Source: Candidatus Cloacimonadota bacterium (GTDB taxonomy: Bacteria > Cloacimonadota > Cloacimonadia > Cloacimonadales > TCS61). Taken from it: a stretch of 26,158 bases of DNA. The translations under genes and the position numbers were made by a program. Shown one piece after another: positions 8,180 to 16,679 of the stretch. The notes beneath the pieces are model-generated. The model had not been told where the DNA came from. It did not search any database and was given only the letters and a program-made list of their open reading frames with translations. How positions within the stretch are numbered: the stretch's first letter is position 1; each line of letters opens with the position of its first letter. The DNA lies in NCBI GenBank assembly GCA_030592835.1, contig JAUVIJ010000002.1:1-26158 (forward strand), given 5' to 3'.

Positions 8180-9241
8180 TTGACTCTCACTATACAAGAA
8201 CTACTCCAGTTCGCATCTGACGCGGGAGCATCGGACCTTCATATCAGTACCGGATCAATTCCCATGGTTCGTGTCAATGGAATCATGAAAAAGTTGAATT
8301 TACCGGTTTCAACTGTAAAGGAAGTTGACAATTTAATTTTCAGTGTAATGAATGAATCACAGAAGACATTATTCAAAGAAAGACTGGAATTCGATTTTTC
8401 AACTAAACTGGATGATAACACCAGATTTCGTGTCAATGCCTTTCATCAGCTAAACGGAAAAGCAGTAGCTTTTCGTGTGATTCCAAATGAAATCCGCAGC
8501 TTTGAGGAATTGAATTTGCCCGATATTCTTGGCAAAATGGCATTAAAGCAGCACGGTCTTATCCTGGTTACCGGTCCGACGGGTAGTGGAAAATCCACAA
8601 CTCTGGCGACTATGATCGACACCATAAATGATAAAAGACACTGTCATATTTTATCCATTGAAGACCCAATAGAATATGTGCATTCCAGTAAAAACTCTCT
8701 TCTGAACCAGAGAGAATTGGGTCATGATACATGGTCTTTCACTGTTGCCCTGCGTTCTGCTCTTGGTGAAGATCCCGTTGTGATGCTGGTGGGTGAGATG
8801 AGAGTCTTGGATACTGTATCTTTGGCTTTAACTGCAGCGGAGACCGGGCATCTGGTCTTGGCTACTCTTCATACCAGCAGCGCAACAAAATCTATTGATC
8901 GTATTATTGATATGTTCCCCAAAGAACAGCAGGGACAGACGAGATCTATGCTGTCCGAATCCCTGCAAGCTGTCGTTGCTCAGACACTTTTACCGACCAA
9001 GGATGGAAAAAGCAGAGTTCCGGCTCTGGAAATCATGATCGCCAATACGGCTGTCAGGAATCTTATCCGTGAAGAAAAGACATATCAGATACCGTCGGTG
9101 ATTCAATCTGGAACGAAAGAGGGTATGCAGACCAAGGACCAATCATTATACAATCATGTCATGAATGGTCTATTGGACAGAAGAGTAGCTCAGGAGGTTG
9201 CAGACAATCCGAAGATGTTTGCTACTGGAGTTGGATTTTAA
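8180..9241 (+). CDS. pilT: Type IV pilus retraction ATPase PilT
   Basis: The 353-aa hexameric cytoplasmic motor depolymerises pili. Motifs: Walker A GPTGSGKS (132-139), Asp box SIEDPIEYVH (159-168), Walker B VMLVGE (201-206) with Glu206, and His box TGHLVLATLHTSSA (222-235). The PilT-specific C-terminal helix AVRNLIREEK (291-300) separates it from PilB. The family's GEMRD reads GEMRV here (Val209, codon GTC), and EDPD reads EDPV (197-200). The start is TTG 8180, preceded by GGGAGG (8168-8173) at 6 nt spacing. No ATG in the right place exists, since the next Met is at residue 29 inside the N-terminal domain. Length is normal for PilT (about 340-370). It lies second in the operon directly behind the pilin. 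Confidence 0.95.
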   Translation: MTLTIQELLQFASDAGASDLHISTGSIPMVRVNGIMKKLNLPVSTVKEVDNLIFSVMNESQKTLFKERLEFDFSTKLDDNTRFRVNAFHQLNGKAVAFRVIPNEIRSFEELNLPDILGKMALKQHGLILVTGPTGSGKSTTLATMIDTINDKRHCHILSIEDPIEYVHSSKNSLLNQRELGHDTWSFTVALRSALGEDPVVMLVGEMRVLDTVSLALTAAETGHLVLATLHTSSATKSIDRIIDMFPKEQQGQTRSMLSESLQAVVAQTLLPTKDGKSRVPALEIMIANTAVRNLIREEKTYQIPSVIQSGTKEGMQTKDQSLYNHVMNGLLDRRVAQEVADNPKMFATGVGF

Positions 9242-9242
9242 G

Positions 9243-9716
9243 ATGTTAAAAAAAATACTCGGTTCGAACAGAGGGTTTGGTATGATCCAGACCCTGGCGT
9301 CCCTGGTCATTGTTACAATTGCGGTTGTTGGTTTATTTATTACTTCCTATTACGCTCGTTACCGGGCTAATGAAAATTATCATTATCGGTCTGCATTATT
9401 AGCGGCAGCGGAAAAGATAGACTGGGTTAAATATAAAAACCTTGGTAGTAATAATGCCGTGAAAACAGATTTTCACCAGTTTTACCAGAGAACAACTGTC
9501 GTGCTAGATGATCGTAATGGTAAGGTCCTGGAAGGACATATCAAATATCCTCCCACTGTAAAATTGAATAATCCTGATCTGGCTGTATCTTACCTTGCGG
9601 TATATGATACTGTAATCATAACAGTCACATGGACTGAACCCTCCGATTTTCTAATACAACCACGAAAAAGGAAAGTGGAATTACGTGAAGATTATTTCCG
9701 GAGGTTTGACCAATGA
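9243..9716 (+). CDS. Minor prepilin-like protein (PilV/GspI-like position), Gln at +5
   Basis: This 157-aa protein has a leader MLKKILGSNRG and predicted cut before Phe12, then FGMIQTLASLVIVTIAVVGL as the hydrophobic helix. The +5 residue is Gln instead of Glu. The remaining ~115 residues form a small globular part (RYRANENYHYRSALLAAAEKI...). I chose ATG 9243, one nt after the pilT stop. A start 45 nt upstream inside pilT would put 15 unrelated residues before the leader. Its stop overlaps the next gene's start (ATGA), so translation is coupled. Position between pilT and other minor pilins suggests a minor pseudopilin of the tip/initiation complex. Exact family assignment is uncertain. Confidence 0.8.
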   Translation: MLKKILGSNRGFGMIQTLASLVIVTIAVVGLFITSYYARYRANENYHYRSALLAAAEKIDWVKYKNLGSNNAVKTDFHQFYQRTTVVLDDRNGKVLEGHIKYPPTVKLNNPDLAVSYLAVYDTVIITVTWTEPSDFLIQPRKRKVELREDYFRRFDQ

Positions 9717-10366
9717 AAAAGTTCATAAAAAAATCTCTCGGGAACCAGAAAGGTATTTCGCTGATAGAAGTTGTTGCAACAATTCCAATTGCTGCCCTGA
9801 TCATGGTTCTGGTAATGGTAGCAGTGATCAATTTTATTACTACATACGAGGAAACAAGGCTTTATATTCAGTTACAGGAAGAGTTATTCCATGCTATCGA
9901 GATGATGAGACATGGATTTCTGGTTGAAGGCGTAACCGATAATATGCCTTTGATCGGGCTGATGGCAGCGAAAAGCGTCGAAATTGCTCCTTCTGGAACA
10001 GCTATTACTGTGAGACCTCTGGTCATCGATCAGGGAAATGTGGATAACCACAAAGTAAAATTCTATACAACTAACCAGGGTCAGCTCATGTCCACCGGGC
10101 AGTATAATACTTTTAGTTATCAGCCATCCAGGGTTTTTCCTTCAGGTAATAAGTTGGTCGGTCGTGAACCGCGTTTCAAGATCACCAATATCAGCTTTAC
10201 CGAAGAAGATCCTACTATCGATGGTGATATACATCTGCTGGGTATTAATATTGAAGCCCGGGTCAGGTATCGTGTGCAGGGGAAAAAACAGACTTTGGTT
10301 GATGATCTCAGGTTGAACACCAGGACGATCCGTTATAAAACTACCGTATTAATCGGTAATTCCTAA
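9713..10366 (+). CDS. Minor prepilin (PilW/GspJ-like)
   Basis: This 217-aa protein has a leader MKKFIKKSLGNQKG cut before Ile15, then ISLIEVVATIPIAALIMVLV, with Glu19 at +5, a canonical type IV prepilin N-terminus. The helix continues into an amphipathic stretch (YEETRLYIQLQEELFHAIEMMRHG), which is the usual PilW/GspJ arrangement, followed by a ~150-residue beta-rich globular domain. GGAGG at 9701-9705 precedes ATG 9713, which overlaps the previous stop. It likely joins its two neighbours to prime pilus assembly and cap the fibre. PilW rather than GspJ is favoured only because the operon has PilT. Confidence 0.85.
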   Translation: MKKFIKKSLGNQKGISLIEVVATIPIAALIMVLVMVAVINFITTYEETRLYIQLQEELFHAIEMMRHGFLVEGVTDNMPLIGLMAAKSVEIAPSGTAITVRPLVIDQGNVDNHKVKFYTTNQGQLMSTGQYNTFSYQPSRVFPSGNKLVGREPRFKITNISFTEEDPTIDGDIHLLGINIEARVRYRVQGKKQTLVDDLRLNTRTIRYKTTVLIGNS

Positions 10367-10391
10367 TGGATAATGAAAAAGTGAGGATGTT

Positions 10392-12416
10392 ATGTTTAAA
10401 GAATTAAAACAGGATAAAGGGGCAGTTCTGACCATGGTGGCATCCATTGTTGTAGTCCTGATCTCACTTATTTCATCTTTCTCCCTGATTACGTCAATTA
10501 CGTTGGATCATCAACAGATGGAATATCAACATGACATGCTCCAGGAGGATATGTTACTCCGCAGTGAAACACGCAGAACCCATCTGGCTCACGAATTCAA
10601 TGTTAACAGACCGCTTCCACCTCGAAAGGTTGAACTCACGATCTCTAACCGCTTGACGACCTACATGATCAAGAGTACTGTTTCCACAGTTTACATCACC
10701 AATTATCTTGGTTATACAACGGCGGAAGCCAAAGCTGTCAGATCTCTGATAGAAGGTAAACGTGCACGTTCTTTTGTAAATGCAAGATTATTGCCGATCA
10801 AGAGATATTCCGAAAGAATAATGAGCAGGGAAAGTCTCGCTCAGTACCAGTATTTTACCGATATTGAGACATCTGAGAACTGTGATGGAAATCAGGAAGC
10901 CCAGGCAGTTAAATTCTGGGGTCCCGATGTATTTTACGGTCGTATTCACAGTAACAGTGATATCTGGATCCAGCAGGCAGGTGGTGGAAACAATAACGGT
11001 TGGCCGACCTTTTTCGATCTGGTTACGACTTCGGGGATTTTCAGAAAATATCCCAGCGGTGAGCGCCTGGAAGATTCCGGTGCTCCCATGGATGATATAT
11101 TTCGAGGAAGCCCCGAACCCGGTTGGCAGGAAAATGTACCTTATATCAATTTCGATCCTGTTGCCAGCGATATCTATAACAACGGGTTGAGACCTTTCGA
11201 GGATCCCAACATCGATATTGTCTCCGTTAAGATAGATGGTGCAGGTTTTACTTCCATGAAAGGTGAAATTCAACTGGTGGAGATCAGACCGTTCACGGTA
11301 TACAGTTGGTATCCCATGAACGAGAGCCAGGCAAATGCCAAGGCTCTGGCTGGACAAAACTGGTTCGAAGAATCCGATTCCCTCTGGGTCAACTATGTAC
11401 CTATTTATGATACGATCTGGTCGCAGGGTCCTACCGGTGTCGTCAGCGATGCCTCAGTATGGGTTCCCTGTGAACTCTGGATCTCTGGATCGATACGGGG
11501 CAAACAGACCTGGGGTTGTGCTGATACTATCTATATAGTTGGAGATATTACCTATGAGAATACGACTATTGGTCAGGAACCGGATCAAGAGGGTAACGAG
11601 AACCTAACGGATTATTTTGGTCTGGTATCGGAAGAAAAGATCATAATGAGATATAAACACCGTGATCCCGAAACTAATGCGATCATAAGTGTCAATTGTA
11701 ACCACCTTTATTTATATGGTGCTTACGCTGCGATCGGAGATGGCGATGAAGCGATCCATGGTGGGCTAAACTGTCATTATGAAGGTATTTTTACTTTTCA
11801 ATATCAGCATCCCCATGGTTCTACACCGAGTTTCTGGGCATTAAGTCCGTATACATTACAGGAAACACTCTATTCTTATGTAGATCTCCATAAATTTATC
11901 TATCCTCCTTCTGCCTGGGTACCTCCTAATCTGGAAGGATTTCTGATCCATGGAAATTTACCTGTTCCACCAAACGGAATGTGCGGTTTTCCCTATGAAG
12001 ATCCTGGTTATATTTTCTCTTATCCGAACAATGGTCCGGGTTATGCCATTCCCTATGGAACAGACTATCCCTGGTATAATCCTGTCTGGCCCGAGTCTTC
12101 CAATGACATAATAAATTGTACCGAGCGTGGTAATCTCTACATATTCGGAGCGATCGCTCAGAGAAGACGCGGTTTCATCCATCGTTCCGGAACCGATCCC
12201 TATAATCATCCCGATCCTTGGGAATGGGATATTTCAGCTTTTCATTACGACGGCACGCATCCCAGTATGGGTTATAATAAGCAATATCATTATGATACAA
12301 GATTTCTAGTCATTCAACCGCCGGATTATCCGGAAATATATCGCGGTTTCGGTCAGAACCTGATGGCTTCTTTCAATGAAGATACCTGGTATTTCAAAGT
12401 TCCACCGGAGAATTGA
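10392..12416 (+). CDS. Very large PilX/GspK-like minor pilin (DUF4900-like body)
   Basis: The 674-aa protein has an N-terminus MFKELKQDKG / AVLTMVASIVVVLISLISSFSLI, resembling a prepilin leader with Gly10 at the cut site, one hydrophobic helix, and Met rather than Glu at +5, as in GspK/PilX-type proteins. A helical region (about 45-150) leads into a long Trp/Tyr/Gly-rich beta domain. Features include FYGRIHSNSDIWI (~178-190), DTIYIVGDITYENT and the block RGNLYIFGAIAQRRRGF, ending with YHYDTRFLVIQPPDYPEIY. From memory these resemble DUF4900/PilX-like proteins; a profile search is needed to confirm. Five or more Cys residues are scattered. It is third in the minor-pilin set, the place of PilX/GspK, and is 2-3 times the usual size. 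Probable role: tip or adhesive subunit (inference). Confidence 0.72.
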   Translation: MFKELKQDKGAVLTMVASIVVVLISLISSFSLITSITLDHQQMEYQHDMLQEDMLLRSETRRTHLAHEFNVNRPLPPRKVELTISNRLTTYMIKSTVSTVYITNYLGYTTAEAKAVRSLIEGKRARSFVNARLLPIKRYSERIMSRESLAQYQYFTDIETSENCDGNQEAQAVKFWGPDVFYGRIHSNSDIWIQQAGGGNNNGWPTFFDLVTTSGIFRKYPSGERLEDSGAPMDDIFRGSPEPGWQENVPYINFDPVASDIYNNGLRPFEDPNIDIVSVKIDGAGFTSMKGEIQLVEIRPFTVYSWYPMNESQANAKALAGQNWFEESDSLWVNYVPIYDTIWSQGPTGVVSDASVWVPCELWISGSIRGKQTWGCADTIYIVGDITYENTTIGQEPDQEGNENLTDYFGLVSEEKIIMRYKHRDPETNAIISVNCNHLYLYGAYAAIGDGDEAIHGGLNCHYEGIFTFQYQHPHGSTPSFWALSPYTLQETLYSYVDLHKFIYPPSAWVPPNLEGFLIHGNLPVPPNGMCGFPYEDPGYIFSYPNNGPGYAIPYGTDYPWYNPVWPESSNDIINCTERGNLYIFGAIAQRRRGFIHRSGTDPYNHPDPWEWDISAFHYDGTHPSMGYNKQYHYDTRFLVIQPPDYPEIYRGFGQNLMASFNEDTWYFKVPPEN

Positions 12417-12466
12417 TCGACCGGATCCTATTTTAAAAGTATAAATAAATTAAATTGTGAGGAAAT

Positions 12467-13537
12467 ATGGCAAAAAAGAAAGTTGCTAAATTCAAAGAAT
12501 CTATCGGATTAGATATCGGTTCCCACAGTGTAAAGATGATTCATCTGAAAAAGCAGCACGATTCTTTTCGCTTACTTAATTATGAAGTCAAACCGACGGT
12601 GCCGGCAGGGGTGGATTATACCATTTCCGATCTGACTCTGGACAGGTTTGCTCCGGTTATAAGCGGAATGCTGCGTTCAATGAAGATCAACACCAAGAAG
12701 ATCAAACACCTGGTCTCCTCGGTGGGGGGTGATAACACCAGTATCAAACAGATCAGGACAATTTTTCTGCCTGATGAAGAGCTGGAATCAGCACTGTTTT
12801 TCGAAGCGAAAAAGCATCTTCCAATCAGTGGATCCGATATGATACTTGATTACCAGGTGTTGAGCGTAGAAGAAAAAACCAATAATATGAACATCCTTTT
12901 AACATCCACGACCAAGGATTTGCTGATGGAACATTCCCAGATACTTGCAGATGCAGGTTTAACTCCTGGTATTGTCGACATAGAATCATTGGCTGTTGCC
13001 AATAGTTTTGCATTGAATAATTTTGTAGAAGATGGAGTTTATATTATTCTTAATATTGGTGCTCATAAGACAAATATGGTAATGTACAGTCCGATAATGA
13101 AATTCTTTGCCCGGGATATTCCCTGGGGAGGATTTCATTTCACCAAAGATATTATGAAGATCAAGGATATCTCTTTCGAACAGGCAGAGGATTTCAAGAT
13201 AGAACATGGTTTGAAAACCGAAGAAATAAATGAGGAAAGCAAATCTGCAATTACACTCGATATCAGTGAGAAAACCGCTGCTGAGCAGATTATCCATGAA
13301 GTAAAAAGATCCTTGAGATTTTATGTAAAAGAAGCTGGAAGCAGTGATTTCAGGAAGATCCTATTGGTCGGTGGAGGTTCGAAACTTATCGGGCTGCCGG
13401 AATATATTGCTGATCACCTGAATATACCCACTGAATTGTTTAATCCCTTTATAAATCTGGAGCTTCCAGACAAATATAGAGATCAACAAGATCCTCAGTT
13501 AGCTCTTGCAATCGGGCTGGCTATGAGACCCGAGTAG
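12467..13537 (+). CDS. pilM: Type IV pilus assembly actin-like ATPase PilM
   Basis: The 356-aa cytoplasmic protein has an FtsA/actin-like fold. Phosphate-1 motif: SIGLDIGSHSVKMIHL (12-27). EAKKHLPI (113-120) matches the PilM signature EAxxxxPF. Phosphate-2 motif: ILNIGAHKTNMVMY (194-207). Adenosine motif: ILLVGGGSKLIGLPEYI (298-314). PilM binds the N-terminal tail of PilN and links the inner-membrane alignment complex to the ATPases. GTGAGGA precedes ATG 12467. It opens the pilMNOPQ block after a 50-nt gap, the longest gap in the operon before the pilC/pilD hairpin. Confidence 0.95.
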   Translation: MAKKKVAKFKESIGLDIGSHSVKMIHLKKQHDSFRLLNYEVKPTVPAGVDYTISDLTLDRFAPVISGMLRSMKINTKKIKHLVSSVGGDNTSIKQIRTIFLPDEELESALFFEAKKHLPISGSDMILDYQVLSVEEKTNNMNILLTSTTKDLLMEHSQILADAGLTPGIVDIESLAVANSFALNNFVEDGVYIILNIGAHKTNMVMYSPIMKFFARDIPWGGFHFTKDIMKIKDISFEQAEDFKIEHGLKTEEINEESKSAITLDISEKTAAEQIIHEVKRSLRFYVKEAGSSDFRKILLVGGGSKLIGLPEYIADHLNIPTELFNPFINLELPDKYRDQQDPQLALAIGLAMRPE

Positions 13538-13547
13538 AGGAGAACAT

Positions 13548-14132
13548 ATGAGTCAGGTTTATTTCAAAATTAATTTGAACAAATACGGCGAACTAAGAAG
13601 AAAGATCGAACGGGAAAAGAACATCTTTCGCAATACAGTCATAGTTTTTGGTTTTCTAACCCTGCTGCTCTTTGTTTTTGCTCTGATCCTTAACGGTAAC
13701 ATGGAAAAGAAAGTCGACAACCGCCGTCAGTTATTCTCGGATATCCGAAAAGAGATCAAAACTTACCAGATAAGCGGGGATTATATCTCTGCTAAAGATT
13801 TGGAAAGATTGCACAAAGTAAGCACAGAAAGGATTTTCTGGGCAAAGAAACTTGTAGCTCTTTCCGAAAAGACCACAGATAAGATCGCAATTACTCACTT
13901 TTCCTTTAAAAGTGATGTGCTCAGTCTTTATGGTATCACCAGACTTGACCGTAAAGAAAAGGAATTCGATCTGATCGATGATTTTATCACAAAGTTGAAA
14001 AACAATCACGAGATCAGCACGGATTTTCCTGAGATCAAAATAGTTATGTCCCGGAAAGATACTGAAAAAGATGTTGAGATTTTAAGATTTCAGATCGATT
14101 GTATAACTGAAGATTCTTCGAGAAGAAGTTAG
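13548..14132 (+). CDS. pilN: Inner-membrane alignment protein PilN
   Basis: The 194-aa bitopic protein has a short cytoplasmic tail with FKINLNKYG (6-14), corresponding to the PilN INLLP motif that docks in PilM, although Leu-Pro is replaced by Asn-Lys. One membrane helix follows (about 29-49). A coiled coil (53-75) and a periplasmic alpha/beta domain, about 85-190, complete it. AGGAGAA precedes ATG 13548 at 10 nt after the pilM stop. Sequence similarity to known PilN is low, so the call rests on topology, the INL motif and position between pilM and pilO. Confidence 0.85.
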   Translation: MSQVYFKINLNKYGELRRKIEREKNIFRNTVIVFGFLTLLLFVFALILNGNMEKKVDNRRQLFSDIRKEIKTYQISGDYISAKDLERLHKVSTERIFWAKKLVALSEKTTDKIAITHFSFKSDVLSLYGITRLDRKEKEFDLIDDFITKLKNNHEISTDFPEIKIVMSRKDTEKDVEILRFQIDCITEDSSRRS

Positions 14133-14146
14133 GAGGGAAACAACAC

Positions 14147-14707
14147 ATGAATAATAAACAGAAATATTTAATCCTATTATGCGCTATGATCCTGATTGCT
14201 CTCTGTTTCTTCTATTTTACCACCAATATGATCAATGATAAAAAATCTCAGATCAGCAGATATGATAAAAGAATAAAAGTTGAACAGGAAAAATTAAACA
14301 GTGCCAAAGTCCTGAATGAACAATTACAGCATGTCTCCCTGGTGATCAAGAACAGCTTTACAGATGTTCGTAATTATTCTTCGGATGAGGCTAATGCCTT
14401 TGTCAAGAAACTGGCTGACCTTGCAGATAGATATGAAATTACGGTTAACAGTCTTATACCCAAGTTCATCACTACGATCGGCTCTCATTATGCCGAACAT
14501 ATGTACACACTGGAACTTAACTGTACCTTTATTCAAATGGGACAATTTCTTTCTGATCTGGAAAGTTTCGATTACATTATCAAGATCAAAACCCTCGATA
14601 TTCGTCCTGTTTCCCAAGGTAAAAAGAAAATTGCTGTTACAGAAACAGAAACTCGATACAAAATTACCCTGGAACTTTCTACTTTCAAAATCGTGAAGGA
14701 GGCTTAA
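14147..14707 (+). CDS. pilO: Inner-membrane alignment protein PilO
   Basis: The 186-aa protein has a membrane helix at 7-27 (YLILLCAMILIALCFFYFTT), a charged coiled coil at about 31-65 (NDKKSQISRYDKRIKVEQEK), then a ferredoxin-like periplasmic domain. The segment FIQMGQFLSDLESFDYIIKIKTLDI (126-150) is the recognisable PilO/GspM element. It dimerises with PilN in the periplasm and contacts PilP. GGAGGG precedes ATG 14147. Its stop TAA abuts the ATG of the next gene with no gap. Confidence 0.88.
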   Translation: MNNKQKYLILLCAMILIALCFFYFTTNMINDKKSQISRYDKRIKVEQEKLNSAKVLNEQLQHVSLVIKNSFTDVRNYSSDEANAFVKKLADLADRYEITVNSLIPKFITTIGSHYAEHMYTLELNCTFIQMGQFLSDLESFDYIIKIKTLDIRPVSQGKKKIAVTETETRYKITLELSTFKIVKEA

Positions 14708-15253
14708 ATGGAAGAAAAATATTTGAAAGATTTTGTGATCGCCCTTGTGGTCATTACCATAATTGCCTTCGGGATTCATGATTATTACCTGATGAAGAAA
14801 GTCAATAAAGTTCCAATGGAATCCAGGTACAAAAAAATCGCTTTAAGCGACACACTTCTCAGCAAAATCCAGAATATCAACTCTTCTATTCAGGACAGGA
14901 AAGAATTTGTTTTCACAGTCAAGAAAGATCCTCTTGAACAGAATCTGATCGTTAAGACCAGAAAGGATATGGAAAAACAATGGCAGGAAGATGTCTCCAA
15001 AATAGTGAGACTGCAATCGACAGTGATAACAGAAAATGGATTAAAGCTGGCAACAATATCTCATCGGAGTGAAAACAAGACCTATTATATCGGAGACAGT
15101 TTTCAATATGGCAAGATTGTTGATATCAGATTAGGTGAAATCGAATACGCTTACAATGGTAAGATCGGAATTCTCAAAGTTGAGAAACTTCCCGATAAAC
15201 CTGAAGCGATCCTGGATGATTCCGGAAAAAAAGACAGAGAATATAATTGGTAA
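14708..15253 (+). CDS. pilP: PilP/GspC-like periplasmic linker, membrane anchored
   Basis: The 181-aa protein has one N-terminal membrane helix (8-26, FVIALVVITIIAFGIHDYY) and no lipobox. A linker holds FTVKKDPLEQ (69-78), the equivalent of the PilP RDPF motif. A compact beta domain follows (about 105-160: LATISHRS, YYIGDSFQYGKIVDI, YNGKIGILKVE) of the PilP/GspC homology-region type that contacts the secretin N0 domain. Typical PilP is a lipoprotein, whereas a transmembrane anchor is the GspC arrangement. AAGGAGG (14696-14702) lies in the end of pilO. The stop is 21 nt before the secretin start. Confidence 0.8.
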   Translation: MEEKYLKDFVIALVVITIIAFGIHDYYLMKKVNKVPMESRYKKIALSDTLLSKIQNINSSIQDRKEFVFTVKKDPLEQNLIVKTRKDMEKQWQEDVSKIVRLQSTVITENGLKLATISHRSENKTYYIGDSFQYGKIVDIRLGEIEYAYNGKIGILKVEKLPDKPEAILDDSGKKDREYNW

Positions 15254-15274
15254 AACATAATAAAAGGAGAATTG

Positions 15275-16666
15275 ATGAGATCATTTAGAATTAATTCCAA
15301 AGAAACAGTTCTGATATTTCTGATCACGATTTTTGCATTAATGGTAAACCTTGGTGCCCAAGAGGAAATTGACCTGTTGAACACAAAGATCAGTATTGAT
15401 GCGGAAGATGGATCTGTCTCTCATATCATTTCAACTATGGCCAAATTAAGTGGATGTAATATTGTCCTGGCTACAGAAACTGAGAAAGAAGAAAGAAAAG
15501 AGACAGAGGATAAGAAAATAACCATTCATTTGAAAGATGTCCCTATCGAACAGGCTCTTTCCCTTGTCGTCAAATCGGTTGGTTTATCTTATCGACTGAT
15601 CGGCGAAAAAACTTTTCTGGTCGGTGAAAAAAGCAGGATCGAAGAAGAGATCGGTGAAAGAACTTATCTTGTCTATATGAATTATGTCGATGTGGCTAAA
15701 CTTGTTACAGCTCTGGAAATTATGCCGGGGGAAGTGGTAGCTATCGAAGGTCAGAATGCACTTCTGATCAGGGCTAATCCCGAGACTTTTGCTGAGATCA
15801 GTAAAAAACTGAAAGAGCTCGACGTTCCTCAGAAGCAGATCGAGATCAGAGCACGGCTGATCGAGGTTTCTGTAAACGATGCCAAAAAGATCGGAATAGA
15901 CTGGTCAAAATTAAATCAGTTAACAACTATAATTGCTGAAGATCCCAAAACGGTTAATAATCTGGGTCTGCCCTATAGTTATGATACCGGAGATATAACT
16001 TCACCTCATGGTGATCTGGAAGATTTCGGGACGTTGCCGGATCAACAGTATTTCCAGAAAATGGATAATTTCGATGATTTCTTAAAATTCAGTAAACAAC
16101 TTTACGCTTTTGATATTACAGTTGATTTTTTACTTCAGAATAATGCGGCTAAACTGCTCACCGATACAAGAATAACTTGTCTGAATGGAGAAGAAGCAGA
16201 AATTCTCATTGGTGAAGTTGTGCCTTTTGTTGTCTTTGATGAAGACAATAATGTGCAGGTCGAACGTGAAGATGTCGGTATTATCCTTAAGGTTGAACCC
16301 TACGTTAATGCGGACGGACAGATCACAACCAAGATCCAACCGGAAGTGAGCTCGGTAATTGAGTTGGTTCAAGGTTATGTCCCCCGTACTAAAGTCCGCA
16401 GGATAACTTCAACAGTAACTGTTCCGGATGGGAGCAGGATCGTTGTCGGGGGTCTTCTCAATTCCATGATTACAACTCAGACCAGTAAAGTTCCCCTGCT
16501 TGGCGATATTCCTCTTCTTGGCAGACTGTTCCAGCATAAGTATGACGTTATTGAAAATACAGACCTTATCATCGAAATAACTCCTCGAGTCATTGGTTTT
16601 GAAGACCTGAACAAGGAATTCGAAGTGGATCCAAGACTGGAGAGAAGATTGATCGATGAAAAATAA
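15275..16666 (+). CDS. pilQ: Type IV pilus secretin PilQ
   Basis: This outer-membrane gated pore is 463 aa. A signal peptide (cut near AQE, residue 29) is followed by an N0/STN-like domain (about 36-118, ISIDAEDGSVSHIISTMAKLSG), an N1/KH-like domain (about 128-198) and the secretin barrel from ~200 to 440. The barrel is marked by IEIRARLIEVS (189-199), the C-terminal block VPLLGDIPLLGRLF (406-419) and LIIEITPRVI. It is short: no AMIN domains and only one N1 repeat, compared with about 700 residues in Proteobacteria. I use ATG 15275, which is 5 nt after AAGGAG, in preference to TTG 15272, which would leave only 2 nt. A C-terminal charged tail (445-463) could be a pilotin-binding segment (inference). 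Confidence 0.93.
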   Translation: MRSFRINSKETVLIFLITIFALMVNLGAQEEIDLLNTKISIDAEDGSVSHIISTMAKLSGCNIVLATETEKEERKETEDKKITIHLKDVPIEQALSLVVKSVGLSYRLIGEKTFLVGEKSRIEEEIGERTYLVYMNYVDVAKLVTALEIMPGEVVAIEGQNALLIRANPETFAEISKKLKELDVPQKQIEIRARLIEVSVNDAKKIGIDWSKLNQLTTIIAEDPKTVNNLGLPYSYDTGDITSPHGDLEDFGTLPDQQYFQKMDNFDDFLKFSKQLYAFDITVDFLLQNNAAKLLTDTRITCLNGEEAEILIGEVVPFVVFDEDNNVQVEREDVGIILKVEPYVNADGQITTKIQPEVSSVIELVQGYVPRTKVRRITSTVTVPDGSRIVVGGLLNSMITTQTSKVPLLGDIPLLGRLFQHKYDVIENTDLIIEITPRVIGFEDLNKEFEVDPRLERRLIDEK

Positions 16667-16679
16667 TGGGAGGAAAAAA

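Noticed and set aside
9198..9242. Longer minor-pilin start at ATG 9198
   Set aside because: It overlaps pilT by 44 nt and adds unrelated residues before the leader; ATG 9243 gives a normal prepilin N-terminus.
10788..11357. 189-codon minus-strand ORF
   Set aside because: Antisense shadow of the large minor-pilin gene, with no ribosome site or protein-like features.
14324..14779. 151-codon minus-strand ORF across pilO/pilP
   Set aside because: Lies opposite two well-supported genes and has no recognisable content.
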